Assembly: GCA_963693085.1 (NCBI GenBank)
Contig: OY856412.1
Location: forward strand, 1,059,666,244-1,059,730,243
DNA length: 64,000 nt
Direction: 5' to 3'
Source: Alisma plantago-aquatica
Taxonomy: Eukaryota; Streptophyta; Magnoliopsida; Alismatales; Alismataceae
Part shown: piece after piece, positions 21,964 through 34,094 of the stretch
Numbering within the stretch: the first letter of the stretch is position 1
How the letters are laid out: the number at the start of each line of letters is the position of its first letter
Notes under the pieces: generated by a model
The model's database searches: none
Told to the model about the DNA's origin: nothing
Seen by the model: the letters and a program-made list of their open reading frames with translations, nothing else
Translations under genes and position numbers: made by a program

Positions 21964-23775
21964 TGACCGGCCTAAATCACGCGTCTGAAAAGTGGAGTAG
22001 ATTTGAAGTAGTCGGACTTTTAAATTTATAACCCGAAACCTTCTAGGCCCCCGCAACTTTGTTTACGGGGTCGAAGTAGATATACGAGGTCAAACACAGG
22101 GACAAGGGTGGTAGTGTTGAGAACGCAGAATTGACACATTACACTCCGGTATGGGTAAGGAGATGATAAAGTTCCCCAAGGGAACAACGGGTTAAGATTG
22201 ATAAAGAAAAAGAAATCTATCTCCAACTGGAGCTATGAGGAAAATTAAGGTTTTAAACATTTGTCAGTTTTTAGGAGTTTTTTGCCCAACAGAATCAGAG
22301 AGATAATACTATTGCTTTAGTAAGGAATGAAGGAGAAAGCTTCGGTGAAACAAGAGGTGCAGAAACATCCTGTACCCCTCCTCTCGAAGTGGGTACCTCT
22401 AATCAAGTATCAACACCCCTCTCGAGGTTGCTGATCTTAAGTTAGAGTGGAAAGGTTACTAAAGCAACTCCGATCCTGGGCACTCTCATACTCTAGTATC
22501 AGACCAAACACTAGAGCCACAACACCTCTCTCGAGGCTGCTGCAATAGGAAAAACATGATTCGGTAGCTAATCGAAATGCGATCTAAGCGTACAAGCTAG
22601 AGTTTAGATGTTAAACATTGTAATCATCCAACAAAAGGGACCAAACATAAAGAAACAAATAATTAAAACTCTTCTAATTCCATTAGCATAAAAAGGGTAT
22701 GATTACATTGCATAAGTAAAAAAAGTAAATGACTGGAATAAGTAAAGATAAATGTCGCCTTCTTGATTTAGAAGGGAGACAGGCAGCAGCAGACCCTCCA
22801 ACCCTATACCTGGAGGGAGCCTTGCCCGATACGCCCGTGTCGGGCGGCACACACTCTCGGGTGACACACTCATGAATGGCGGACATATCGTGCGGGGCGC
22901 CCTTGCCCAATACGATCATTTCGGGCGGCACCCTCTCGGGCGACATGCCGCAACTGGTAATGCATATCGGGCTTGGTATCGTGTCGGGCCAAAGTGTTGC
23001 TTCCAGAATCTAGTACTCATATCGGGCATCCTTGTTGGCCGATATCGGCCTGCAGCAGTGCCCGGTCTGACCCTCAGTGAACCATTCCCTCCCTCTCAGG
23101 ATGGGGAAGTGCTCACCTAGAATCGCCCGACACACCTCTGAGGCACGACACACTAGCTCTAGATGCTTTACTAAGTTGTCTTTCGAGGGGTTTTGACCCG
23201 TCCCATCAGAGTCCTGTAGCTACTATTTATAGGCAGTGGTTGGGGAAAGTTATGGTGCTTCAGACGCCATGTGTTCTTCATCAGCTCTTATTATCGCGGA
23301 TTCAAGGGTGCCCGATATGTGTATCGGCTGGCACAAGGATGTCAGGCTGTCAGTCATTGTGACGAGTGGCGCCTGCCTGTGGGTGGCATGTATCGCACGA
23401 CACACTTCAGCAGTCGTGGCGAGTCCAGCTCCCTGTCAGGTAAATGGCTTATCGCTTGTCCGCTTCCTCTTGCGTGGCACCCTTGTGTCACACGGCAGTG
23501 TATCGTGCTGCCTTATCGGGTAGTGAATGTATCAGCCGGCTGGTTGGTAGGAAGGCCTATGCAGGTGGAACACGTTCATGGGCCGGGACGGGCCATTTTG
23601 CTATTAAATGAGTTGAAAAATGAGGAAAACTCTGCAAAATATGATAAAATTGAGTTAATAGCGTAGAGTGGCCTGTTTATTCAAAAACATGAAAAAAGAG
23701 AGAGGAAAATAGTAAGAAAGGGCAGTTTTGATAACGAAATAAGGGCCAAAAACATCACAAAATTTGGTGTTATCA
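21964..23775 (-). repeat. 5' LTR of the Athila-type element
   Basis: 1812 bp, TG...CA on the plus strand, partner of 7959-9743. The promoter of the element should lie here. The minus strand has CTATAAATAG at 23224-23231, so transcription would start about 30 bp beyond, near 23195. The TSD AGATT follows at 23776-23780. Confidence 0.92.
23224..23231 (-). promoter_or_regulatory. TATA-like box of the 5' LTR
   Basis: CTATAAATAG on the minus strand, conserved in the other LTR at 9195-9202. Confidence 0.62.
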
Positions 23776-23780
23776 AGATT

Positions 23781-25256
23781 TCACTATTTGAGGTCAAGAA
23801 TGCTTTGAAAAAATTCATACCATACAGTATTGCCATTGATGTATGGAAGAGTATAAGGGGAAACAGAGTTATGTGGTTAACCAATTTATTTATGAAGATT
23901 ATGAAGACCACGAAGATTTTGGGTAAGTGGAGAACTATTACTGTAGTCCCTATCTGCAAGAATAATGGATATGTTTAGAGATGCAAAAACTATAGATGTA
24001 TCAGGTTGATGAGTCACACAATGAAATATAGAGAGAGGATAGTTGAACAAAGGGTAATATCTATACCATATATATCAAACAACCGATTTGGTTTCATGCT
24101 AGAAATATCAATAAAAGATGTCATTTTAGTAATAAGGAGGATTGTGGAGAAGTATAGAGAGAGCAAAATAGATATTTATATGTTTTAGATTGATTTGGAA
24201 AAGGCTTACGATTGAATAACCAAGGAAGTGTTGTGGATGGTTTTGGTGAAAAAGGCTGGTCCAATGTGATACATTAACATGATTATAGTAGTGTATGATA
24301 GATCAAATATAAGTGTGATAACTCATGGATGAGGACACAAACTTTCCCTATCATAGTTGAGGTACATCAAGGATCAAGACTGAGTCCATTAACATTGAGT
24401 CCATATATATTTATTCTTGTTATGGTTGAGTTGATAAAGCATGTTCAGGATGATATTACTTGGTGCATGTTATTTCCTGATGATATTGTGTTGATTGGTG
24501 AAATTTTATATGGATTGAATGATTAATTTGAACTTTGGACAAACACATAGGAATCAAATGGATTGATGATTAGTATGAGAAAAATTCAGTAAATACATTT
24601 GTATTCTTTCCACTCTAGAATTGTCAATTGTGGGACCAAGTTGGACGGAGTGGATGTATCAAAATGTGATAAGTTTTATTACTTGGTTTCTATTATTTAA
24701 AAGAATGGGGATGTTCAAGATGATTTTTATCATAAGTTTACTGTAAGGTGGTTGAAATTTAGGAGTTTAACTCTAGTATTATGTGATTAGAAGTTCCCTC
24801 CCAGATTAAAAGTAAGTTATATAAAATAGTTATATGTCCAACCATACTATGTCGAAGTGAATATTGTGCAGTGAAGTAACAAGATCAAAATAAGATGAAT
24901 GTGGTCAAAATGTGTATGTTGAGATGGATGTGTGGGAAGTCATGAAAAGATCAATTCAAAAATGACTATATAAGGAACAAAGTATGGTGTCGAGTATTAA
25001 GGACAAGTTATGAACCAACCATAGATCATTTGGACATGTGCAATGTAGACCAACTAACACGCCGAGATAGAGAAATTCTACTGATTCAAGCATAATTAAA
25101 AGAAGAAGAGGTATCTTTAAATCAAATTGGGAAGAGCTTAAAAAGAGAGATTTGAATCTTTACATCGATCAAAATATGACCCATAGTAGAGATGATTAGA
25201 AAAGAATGATCCATGTAGTCGACCCAACATGGTTGGGATCGAGGCTTAGATGATGA
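23781..25256 (+). pseudogene. RTE-type LINE reverse transcriptase, downstream part
   Basis: Continues the fragment at 7565-7953 after the Athila insertion. In order on the plus strand it shows FEVKNALKK and a WRTITVVPICKN-like segment, then RLMSHTMKYRERIVEQRV and NRFGFM. It also shows IDLEKAYD after a stop (about 24190-24210), VHQGSRLSP..SPYIFILVM and the catalytic segment WCMLFPDDIVLIG (about 24463-24500). Towards the 3' end are WLKFRSLTLVLCD- and MLRWMCGKS-like segments and a final HVVDPTWLGSRLR. The end is followed by a TGATGACGATAATGA tail, the short A/T/G-rich 3' repeat usual for plant RTE elements. Many stops and frameshifts make it inactive. Confidence 0.8.
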
Positions 25257-25261
25257 CGATA

Positions 25262-25892
25262 ATGACCGAGCCTTGTTTAGGAGTCTTGAAATGAATGAAA
25301 AATGATGGATATGGGTTCACCAAATAACAAGAGGTTGATATAGCTTCAGTCAAGAAAAATATATCTAAGTCTACATTGAGAAGCATGATCTCGACTTTTC
25401 TAATGAAGTTCCATTCATTCTTTCTACTACGCCATACTTCTTGGGCATGTGACACACTATATGATGCATTTTTATTTCATGATCACTAAATACTAAACTC
25501 CTTAAAACCAAATTCCAATATGTTATTAGTCTGAACAATCTTTATTCCCTTGTTAGGTTGATCCAAAGCAAGATCCTTCCACTGCTTAAAAGTAGTGTAA
25601 GAAAATAAACCCTGATCTTCCCAGTGATACCATCAATGAAGGTCATTGTGTATTAAGAAACACCATTGCAAGCTACACAAGAAGGGCCTCATAGATCAGA
25701 TTGAACAAAATCTAGAGTGTCCTTGTAGGAATGAATTGTTGTGTCAAAGCTATTGCATTTGATCTTCCCCATAACACACTGTTTATAGAAATCTAACTCT
25801 CGTATCTTTTTACATGTTTTCACCACACAATAATCCTATCTTTCTTAGAAGCAAGTTCCCTTTCCCAAACCTATTTCATAAAAGCATACTCC
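25262..25892 (-). pseudogene. Copia integrase remnant (left half of split copia element)
   Basis: The minus strand from 25892 down shows the zinc-finger side of a Ty1/copia integrase. It then shows TNNILEFGFKEFS, matching the usual TDNGLEF motif, then EVWRSRKNEWNFIRKVEIMLLN and FFLTEAISTSCYLVNPYPS, ending in HFKTP. These correspond to NRTLLEK..CMLSNAGL and FWAEAV.TACYLINRSPS of copia integrases. It has many stops. The reading continues from 41883, across the Del-type element, and stops at the RTE tail near 25260. Confidence 0.75.
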
Positions 25893-25897
25893 ACAGC

Positions 25898-28469
25898 TGT
25901 AATGACCCCACCTCCCAGTAACCCCCAATTAAGGGAGACCAAAAGGTCAGAGTCGTTATCCCCATTTCCGGATCAAAGGTTCGACAAATAATCAATAATA
26001 ATTATCAAATTCTACTAAACTAAACAAAAAGGCTATAATAAAATTAAACTTTTCATACCTTTTTCAAAACTTGGATATCTACTTCTATCCTCATCTGGAG
26101 TCTATTCTAACTAATCCTCCTTTGTACTTTAATTCTCATTTAATTCCACATATGCCACTTTACTGTTGTTCTTTTCACTTGAACAAAAAATGCCGACAAA
26201 CAAAATGCCAGTCAGCACAAAGCTGGTATGTGGGGGAAATAATAATCGTGTAACTATGATAACAATGTAATCAGACAATTATCATTTACCAGCCAAGATT
26301 ACATCTAAAACAATACTACTCAATCCTTACCTATCCCCTATCTCTATGTTGTCCTTGCAGTGGACCTGGATGCTACCTTCCTCATGGTAGATCCCCATTA
26401 AACCCTGCATGATCCTACCTAACAGGTAGATCAATATCTGGGGTTGAGTCGCATGGAACTACCCATAGATAGCCCAATCCCTGACTCAAGGTGTGCTAAA
26501 GAGTCGCATGGCACTACCCGGTAGCCCAATCCCTGACTCAAGGTGACTTGATGGACCTACCCCATTGGTAGCCATGTACTAAGTCATCCAATGACCTGAT
26601 GGGCCTACCCCATAGGTAGCCATGTACTAGGTCAAACTATTAAGCCACAGAGGGGACTAGGATATGAGCTAGTAGGCACATATCTTAAGTGATAGTCATA
26701 TCTACATTATAGTTTGCATGAATTAAATTCATGCAACAGTTTAATTCAAGTCATCGAGGAAAACTTTGAAAAACCTCAAAAAACTAATTTGAGATATTAA
26801 TAAGCGTAACCACATACCTGTCAGCCAGATTTGAGATAGAATCAACCAAGAAGGGAAATCCAATCAAGCAAATACAAGAATCCTAAAATCACATCCAATT
26901 CCTTTTTATCAGAATCTATTCAAACCATCTTGCTACTTAAGGTTTCTATTCCTTTGTAGGATTTCTACCTCTTTTAGGGTTTACTTTGCAATTAGGATTT
27001 TTACTTCATTTTACTCTTTTAAACCCTAATTTCTCATCTATCCTTCATGAAAGTTATTAAGGTTACCCTTTAACAACATATAACCTTAATTTCAGAAACA
27101 ACACAATTAATCATCAATTCATAGTTCATTATGATCTAATTTACATATGAACTCTATTTGTCATTAATTCTACCTTTATCCATTAGAAAACCCTAATTAC
27201 TACATTAAGGGTATTTATCTACATTTAGGAACTTTTATACTTGAAATAGCTGGTAATTATCATATCTCAACTTTATTCATGATTTTGCATAATTAAAACC
27301 ATTATGAGTCACATTTACTAATATTAGGGTTTCACGGCCCATCAAAGCATATTTATACACATGAAACTATAAATTAAACTAATTATGTGCAAAATTCATC
27401 CTTTTTGTTCTTAATGTACCTTTTTATAATTAACAGGTTAATATCAACTCTAAACATCCATTTAACCCTTCCCAAATCATTAATCACCAAAGATTCGGGT
27501 TTTGTATTAATTAAACCATTAAAGATAGCATATTTACATACTTTTTGAATTGCAATTTGCATGAGGCTTCAAAACTATTTTTGGTGGATTTCTCACATTT
27601 TTTTGAGAAAGATTCATATATAACTTGCCTAATTCTGAATTACCATTTTATTTCTAGAATTATTTGAAGTTATCATTATCTGGACCAATCATGCACTGCC
27701 ACGTCAGCAGAAAAAAGATTACCTTGTATCAAACGGATCCGGCTCTGATTAGGTGTGAAAGGAACCCCATGCCCTTGGTTGTTGAACATGCATGCTTGAG
27801 CAGATGAGTCTTTTGGCTCTATCTTCTCCTTCCTTCACGCGACGCCTGCAACGGCTTGAAGCCGTGCACCCGTTGTCGGCTCCGCAGATAGGCCACCGAC
27901 TCCTCATCTGGCATAAGCTCTTCTACTCCTTCCTCGTGGTGTCACAGAGGTGATCTCAGTATTCTGAGCCTCCCCAGGGCTGAGGGCGCCATTCCCCCAG
28001 CTTCTCTTGGCCGCCCGCACACTTGGCGTCTGCAACCTGCTCCGCGACGCACCGTCGCATTTTCAACACCCATGACAGATGCCACCGTCTCCAAGGTTGG
28101 GCGCCCACCTCTCTTGCCTTGCCAGAAAGTTAGATGGTGGCAAGGTGTCCTCGACTGCAACCTAAGGTCCTCTGCATGATGCCTCGACCTAACCTGCTAC
28201 GGTGACAACTGTATAAGCTTTGTGATGTGGTTGCAAAGATCAACTTGGTTCTTAGTTCGTCCTTGATTCCCCCTTGCCATTCTCCCATTGCTCGTCATCT
28301 CCCTTTGTCATGGCCTCCAGTGCTTTGACACGAAGAGGTAATGGTGGTTGGCTGTCCAGGATTCCCACAACTTCGTGGAAGAACACTGCCTAGACTATGA
28401 GAAGATGATAGGGGAAAGAGAGATGACGTTCCCTCTACGTGAAGGGATGGGGTATATCCCTATATATAT
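25898..28469 (-). repeat. 3' LTR of the Del-type element, downstream part
   Basis: Matches 38447-41020 with a few per cent to 9% local difference by eye. It contains a GC-rich block (27700-28400, R region), AT-rich sequence with CCCTAATT-type words, and a hairpin array (26411-26634). It is broken at 28469 in the middle of the TATATATA run. Confidence 0.88.
26411..26634 (-). repeat. Hairpin array in the Del-type 3' LTR
   Basis: Successive stem-loops: GATCCTACCT with AGGTAGATC (26411-26431, one gap), TTGAGTC with GACTCAA (26444-26489), GAGTC with GACTC (26501-26539), TGACTT with AAGTCA (26544-26586) and TGACCT with AGGTCA (26592-26634). The enclosed loops are nearly the same in pairs, with CTACCCCAT/GGTAGCC inside the last two. 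The other LTR has the same array at about 38959-39186. Confidence 0.65.
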
Positions 28470-30849
28470 TGTGGTGTATGAATCACAAAAACAATATTAA
28501 CTAATGCATAAGCATATCGTTAGTAGTGGAATTACTAAAAATCACTAAAATTAAAACCATTTTATAAAAAGATCCATTACCAGAAAACTCTTTAAACAAG
28601 AACCACATTATTATATTTACATATTGGTCCACATTATACATTCCATGTACCATCTCTTCTTGAGGAAGATATATATGCATCATTACTTTGCTAAACAACA
28701 CAAGTAACAAAACTCTCGAAGCATCAAACCAAAAAAAATCTTAGATCGATATAAAAACACTATCTACTGACTCATAGGACCTGAGAGTATAGAGATGACA
28801 CATAGGACTCTATTGACATAGCTTGACAGCCAGTATTTCCACCTGTAGGATTACTGCTGTCCCTGTTGTTTCTGTTGCTGCTCTTCCCCTACTACAGAGT
28901 TTCTGCCTCTTTGTCGACGTCTACCTAAAATGTTGGATCCCACGGGGGTGAGACAATTATACAATTTCCCCAACGAGAGATATAACTCTCCGCCGAAAAT
29001 ATTATTATTACAGGTTAATAGAAATAAACTGAGCAGTGGGATAATATACTTTAATGGCAAATAATTCAATATCTATGCAGATTAGAGCAACATTCCTATT
29101 CAAGTATTTCAGCTATATCTTGACAAGGCAACATGTCTCTTTTTCAATAATGAATTAAAGAACATAAGTAACATTTATGTATCCATGACATGCTAAGCAA
29201 GATAACATCAGCCAGTGGTTCTCGTATTTCAATCTTAAGCAAATACGCTACATGGCTGATTACATTTTTCAGACATACTTAAGCTCTGAGGAATTGAGGT
29301 ATACCGCTCATAGTCCAACTGACCATTGCGAAGTCAAAATCGGTACCATACAAAGTCAGTGGAAGAGCCAGCTTCCATGACTTCCCACATCTCGGTCAGT
29401 GTGATATCACATGAAGGACATCTCGTGTCTCTGCTACATAGCTTGCCAGGGTATAGTGGCATCTTCTCTATAGATCTACAGTGGCAGCTGCACTCTCTTT
29501 GCAATCAAGAGATTTTGTGTTTACCTCCATCGATCCGGCATTAACAACATCGGGAGATTTGTGATACATCCATCCCGGAACATATAATGAAGGATTGAGA
29601 GGTTTAATGTTTACCTTTCATCAATTCCCCCATTAGGACGTACAAATATTTTCGCCCATCGACCCCCACATATTCATAAATATGCAAACTCCAGGAGATC
29701 CTGTAGGAAAACCTATTTCACCATCACCATCTACTGACGATGATGGATCTATGGTCAGAGCACTACATGAAAAGATTTCACTTGATTAATTAAGTACATT
29801 ATCATATTCTTTTAGCATCAGTCAAGTTTTCAAACATAACTTATTAATACAAATGCTACAAAGAAACATGTACTATTTTCATTAGCTACTTCTCAGTCTT
29901 TAAAAGACATTGGGATCTCAGTCCCTTATTTCAAACACAAAGCCATAAACATATGGTTCTGGTATTCAAACCCTCAGCTCATCACTGAGCACTGTTACCA
30001 CTTTTTCAGGTTACCATCACCTTCAAGTCATCTGACCAAGGTACACATGACACTTGCTACACAAGCATATCATCTGGTACTTGAAGCCCATTAACTCTCT
30101 TGTTAGATCTTTCTAAGCAACAAGGCATATTATGGCACACAAGGCCCAATAAACAATTTCAATAAATAAAGCATCATAGCTCATACCTGGCTATGTTCAT
30201 CATCTCATGATACCTGCATGGTTAGTGCAGATGATAACAGATATATCAGTCATAATTCCGTTCCATGCTATTCAAGGGTAGCACCACTATTCCCTTACCA
30301 AGGTTTGGGTTTCCCATTTCATTTTAATCACGGTTACACATCCCCCTTGTACAATTAGGACCAATGATTCATCATTTCATTGTCTAAGAGTAGAGTTTCT
30401 TTCTATATAGTATAATCCAGAGTTAGGGTTTACTATTCATCCCAATTAGGGTTTTACATTCAAATACCCTAAATTAGGGTTACTCATGTCATTACTCTGA
30501 ATTCATATCACATTATCCTCCTAGAATAGGGTTTCACTCAGAATTTCCCTAAATTAGGGTTTGAGTTCATCAATTAACTCAATTAGGATTTCATGATCTC
30601 TTTATCAAGGATCATACCCTAAACTTTATATCACACTCATATTGAATGTATTAGGCTTGATTGTTACATGATTATCTTACATGTATGAATCTCTTTCTCT
30701 TATCCTCTTCTAGGATGTCTACTACTCAATTCTTGATTAGATTGAGCCTACTTTTTATTCAAAAACATGCAACTAGGGTTAGCATGATATATTGAGTTAT
30801 TGAATCCTTATGCATCAATGATTAATCCCACTAAGCTATCAATCATCTA

Positions 30850-31010
30850 AATACATTAGGTGTCCAGGAGATTTGATCAATTGAACCTTCAATCACATGA
30901 GGTATCCAAATGGATTGACCAATTCAATTTCCAATTACATTGGGTATCCAAGTGGGTTGACCAATTGAGTCTTCAATTACATTAGATATACAAATTGATT
31001 AATCATATTG
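30850..31010. repeat. Short tandem repeat, about 58-bp period
   Basis: A unit of the form GGTATCCAARTGGRTTGACC followed by AATT...TTCAATTACATT recurs about three times with changes. It lies just beside the palindrome-rich stretch at 31020-31860. Confidence 0.5.
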
Positions 31011-31019
31011 AACCTCAAA

Positions 31020-31860
31020 CGGTTTTGATTACTTAGACCCTAAACGGTCTTGGCTTCTCAGAGTTCAAACGGTTTGAAACTGTTTGGGCATATTGCCCTT
31101 GAAACCGTTTAAGCAAGAAATTTGTTGTAACCGAATGGGATTGGGTATCCAAACAGTTTGGGTTCATTTGGACCGAAACGGTCTTGAGACCATTTGGTCC
31201 TAACCCTCTCAAAATTGAATGGACCAAAAAGTTCTTTCAATACTTAAGCAATTCAAGGTTTCCAACAAAGAACTACCTATCAATTGATTCCTTGATTTAT
31301 TCATCAATTGAACTATTGAATCATCCTTCAATTGGACCATCAATTATGGTTTTGAAACCAATTGAACTAGGATTTATAATTAGGAAACCATCAATTAGGG
31401 TTTTGAAATCGAGGAACCATCAATGGTTAACATTGTGGAACTAATTCAATTATAATCAATGAATCATCATCAGGTTATGATATGACCTGACCTCAAACGG
31501 TCTTGAGGTCATTTGGATGACCTCCAAACAGTCTTGGTTGACCTCCAAATGGTCTTGATACTGTTTGGGTTAATCAACCCAAAACATTAAGTCAAACAAT
31601 TGCAAATTCAGCACTTAACCCGATTAGGGTTTCTAATTGGAGGATTGTCCATATATTGAATTAATCAATTGGATCCATTAGATCATCATCCAAAATTTGC
31701 TAGGGTCCTGACCTCAAATGTTCAACCCATCCAAATGGTCAACCCATCTAAATGGTTTGGGATCCAAACCTCCAAACGGTTTGCAAACCGTTTGGTCTCC
31801 AATCAGTTTGGTGAAACTGTTTGGACCAAAGTCTTGAAACCGTTTGCAATACAAACTTGT
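31020..31860. repeat. Palindrome-rich stretch built on CAAACGGT words
   Basis: CAAACGGT / ACCGTTTG and variants recur more than ten times in both directions. Perfect hairpins include GACCTCAA/TTGAGGTC (31489-31510), AGGTCAT/ATGACCT (31506-31523) and a 24-bp perfect palindrome (31772-31795). The stretch lies between the TATA-like site and the downstream end of the insertion, as the hairpin arrays do in the other long LTRs. Confidence 0.65.
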
Positions 31861-32340
31861 TGGAATGTGTGCCTAAGATGATGTTATCATCATAAATCCT
31901 TAGTCCAGTGAAAACAACTGCCATTATCATGGTAATTGCATCAATTAATCAAAGGAATTGCAAGAAGAGCAATTGAACATAATTGATTGAGAAATTGAAT
32001 TCAATAACAATGAATAGGGGTTCAAGTTATATAACCCGCCTCAAATTGAGGTTCAAATCTAGGAGCTTCATGTCAACAATGGTGTAAGGAGGTTTTTCAC
32101 ACCACAAGGTTCGTTCCTCAAGCTTTTGAGTGAAAAGGGATGGTTAGAACTGAAGATGGGACCGAAATAAGAAGAAATCATGCATTGATTTGTGATTTCC
32201 ACCATGAAATCAAGATGAACGAAGGTCAAGAAGCTTACCAACAGGTTGGGGGTCGTCCTCCTTCTGTCCCTAGATTCCTTGATCATTTTTGCAAGCAAAG
32301 AGAAGTGGATTCGAAAAAGTCTTTGGTTTGAGTTGTAAAG

Positions 32341-32354
32341 GGTGTTTTTATAAG
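32341..32354 (-). promoter_or_regulatory. TATA-like box of the nested insertion
   Basis: The minus strand reads CTTATAAAAACACC. It is followed downstream by a leader without repeats. It is 860 bp from the minus-strand start, matching the TATA position in the Del-type LTR. Confidence 0.4.
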
Positions 32355-33214
32355 AAAATCAATGAGAGAGAAACTTCCTCATGCAAATCCTTTAATTACG
32401 AAATTGTTGCCACCTCTTCCCCCTTGGTTCCTTGCATGAAAAGGTATATTTATCACCACCGAACTCCCTTGCATTATCCATGAATTAAGGGAAAAGAAAT
32501 TAAGCACCTTAACCTTTATAATATCATTATCCATAAGTTAGTGGAGAATTCTTTTTAGTTTCTTAATGTGAGTGGCTTCTCCACTCACGTTGATATTTCC
32601 TTTGCCTTTTCAAGGCAAAAGGACGTCCATTTATGACCAACACAATTTTGGTTGAAGAGCAATCCATTTAATATAATTATTTTTGCATTATTTCAATTAT
32701 GCTTAAATCTTGATTATTTTAATATCACGATTCTCTCTCCTTCAAAGTAGCTCAAATGAGATGCCCCTCTCATTTTATTTCCTCTAAAAGATGCCAAGAA
32801 TATTAGGGAATATTTTGAAGTGGTAAATTGCATATTGAACCCTGGGTTTTGGGTAAATTGCACATTACACTAAAACTAGGTTTTAATGCACAAGCATTGC
32901 TTTATCAGCTCTTTCTTCTTACTCAGGCTTTCACTAGCCATATCTATGCATCATCTTCATTCCCATTATACTTCAACACATGAGGAACATATTATCATGT
33001 ACAATTTGCAATTTAACCCCTTAACTTGGGTAATTTGCACTTTAGTCCAAACAAGTAAAACATTACTTTCAACATTATTCAAAATGGACTAAAATTGAAA
33101 TATAAGTTCCTCTTGAGCCTTAATTAGTTTTCAAAAGATAATATTAATCCTATAATTATCTTTCTTAAACAAAACACCTAGGGTGAATGCATAACCCATG
33201 TCAGGGATGTTATA

Positions 33215-34080
33215 TATATAGTCTGTAGCACTTAGGGTTCGTGAGTCTGCATGGTGCTAGCTTCCTTAGTTGTTTATACATAACTTGGCAGTGCCAACGT
33301 TAAATAAGGAAAGGATATTAGAGGTTTCCATCCCACTTTCCTTATTGGATAAAATTCCAACTTCTCGATTAAAGCACTTGGTTAGCAACCCATCAAGGGT
33401 GAAACACCTATTCTAGATTGTTCCCTTATTAAATTATCTTGAGTTTCCATACATAATTACATATATAGAAAGATTCCTCCTCGTATCTTACTTCTTAATC
33501 CAAAAGTGGCAAGGAATATTACAACTATCTGCAAAATCAATTTCCAAGATTATATAATCTTAACACGAACGAGGAAAGAAAAGAAATACACCTTTATATA
33601 AACCCTTTGCTTTTATCCCAAAAGGCCACGAGAGGCACCACCACATGTTTTCCACATAATTCTTATCTTTTCCTTATTAATTCATATTTCCTTCTTAATA
33701 GACTTCTTTTTTTAAAGTATTTCTCATTATTCTTCATTTTCTTTCATCTTTTCCTATTTCTTTTATTAGAAATTACATATAAACGAAATTTATTCAATTG
33801 TGGCCATTAATGTCACTTTCCATGCATTTCTAATAATTATTTTTCTTAATATCCAATATCTTGTATTCTTTTCTATTATTTGGACTTTTCTTCCTTTCTT
33901 CTCTTTTATATCCATTAATGGATTAATCTAATAATAGGAATCACGAAATTCCTATCAAAAGGGATATTTGCAAAGTAATCCATTGTTTGAAGAAAAACAT
34001 ACAACCTTTTTAATTAAGTCCAATTCATAAAATTTTTACATTTCAATTATGAAAACATACGCAAAATTGGGGTTGTAACA
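33215..34080 (-). repeat. 3' LTR of the Del-type element, upstream part (U3)
   Basis: Resumes the LTR with GTCTGTAGCACTTAGGG, matching 41022 onwards, and ends GGTTGTAACA as the other copy does at 41877. Confidence 0.9.
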
Positions 34081-34094
34081 TCCTTCCCCTCTTA
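34081..34094 (-). promoter_or_regulatory. Polypurine tract of the Del-type element
   Basis: The minus strand reads AAGAGGGGAAGGA directly before TGTTACAACC, the start of the 3' LTR. Confidence 0.7.

Larger units (their letters stand above)
7959..23775 (-). mobile_element. Athila-type Ty3/gypsy LTR retrotransposon with accessory Ulp1-like ORF
   Basis: A full-length but mutated element of 15.8 kb on the minus strand. LTRs of 1785 and 1812 bp begin TGACCGG and end TTATCA on the plus strand, and are flanked by the perfect duplication AGATT (7954-7958 and 23776-23780). Inside the 5' LTR is a primer binding site for tRNA-Asp, and inside the 3' LTR a purine tract. The order is gag, protease, reverse transcriptase, RNase H, integrase, a 1.2 kb spacer, a 4.1 kb accessory ORF, then the 3' LTR. 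The aspartate-tRNA primer site, the DLGAS protease and the post-pol ORF fit the Athila group. It is inserted in an RTE LINE. Confidence 0.9.
28470..33214 (-). mobile_element. 4.7 kb LTR-like insertion in the Del-type LTR TATA box
   Basis: The Del LTR stops at 28469 and resumes at 33215. TATAT stands on both sides (28465-28469 and 33215-33219), compatible with a 5-bp target duplication, though the target is itself a TA run. On the minus strand it starts ATAACATCCC (a TGTAACATCCC start with changes would be typical of Tekay-like LTRs) and ends CATACACCACA. A TATA-like CTTATAAAAACACC lies at 32341-32354, 860 bp in, just as in the Del LTR. No gag or pol is seen. I read it as a solo LTR of another Del-like family; a decayed element with short interior is possible. 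Its downstream end matches 1-290. Confidence 0.55.

Noticed and set aside
27940..28160. 72-residue open frame in the GC-rich block and its counterpart at 40407-40799
   Set aside because: The two LTR copies keep different frames on different strands, so neither is conserved protein.
28800..29800. Possible captured gene fragment in the nested insertion (a Gln-rich RRQRGR segment on minus, GKPISPSPSTDDDG on plus)
   Set aside because: The first part matches the U5 zone of related LTRs and the second has no recognisable family; not enough to call a gene.
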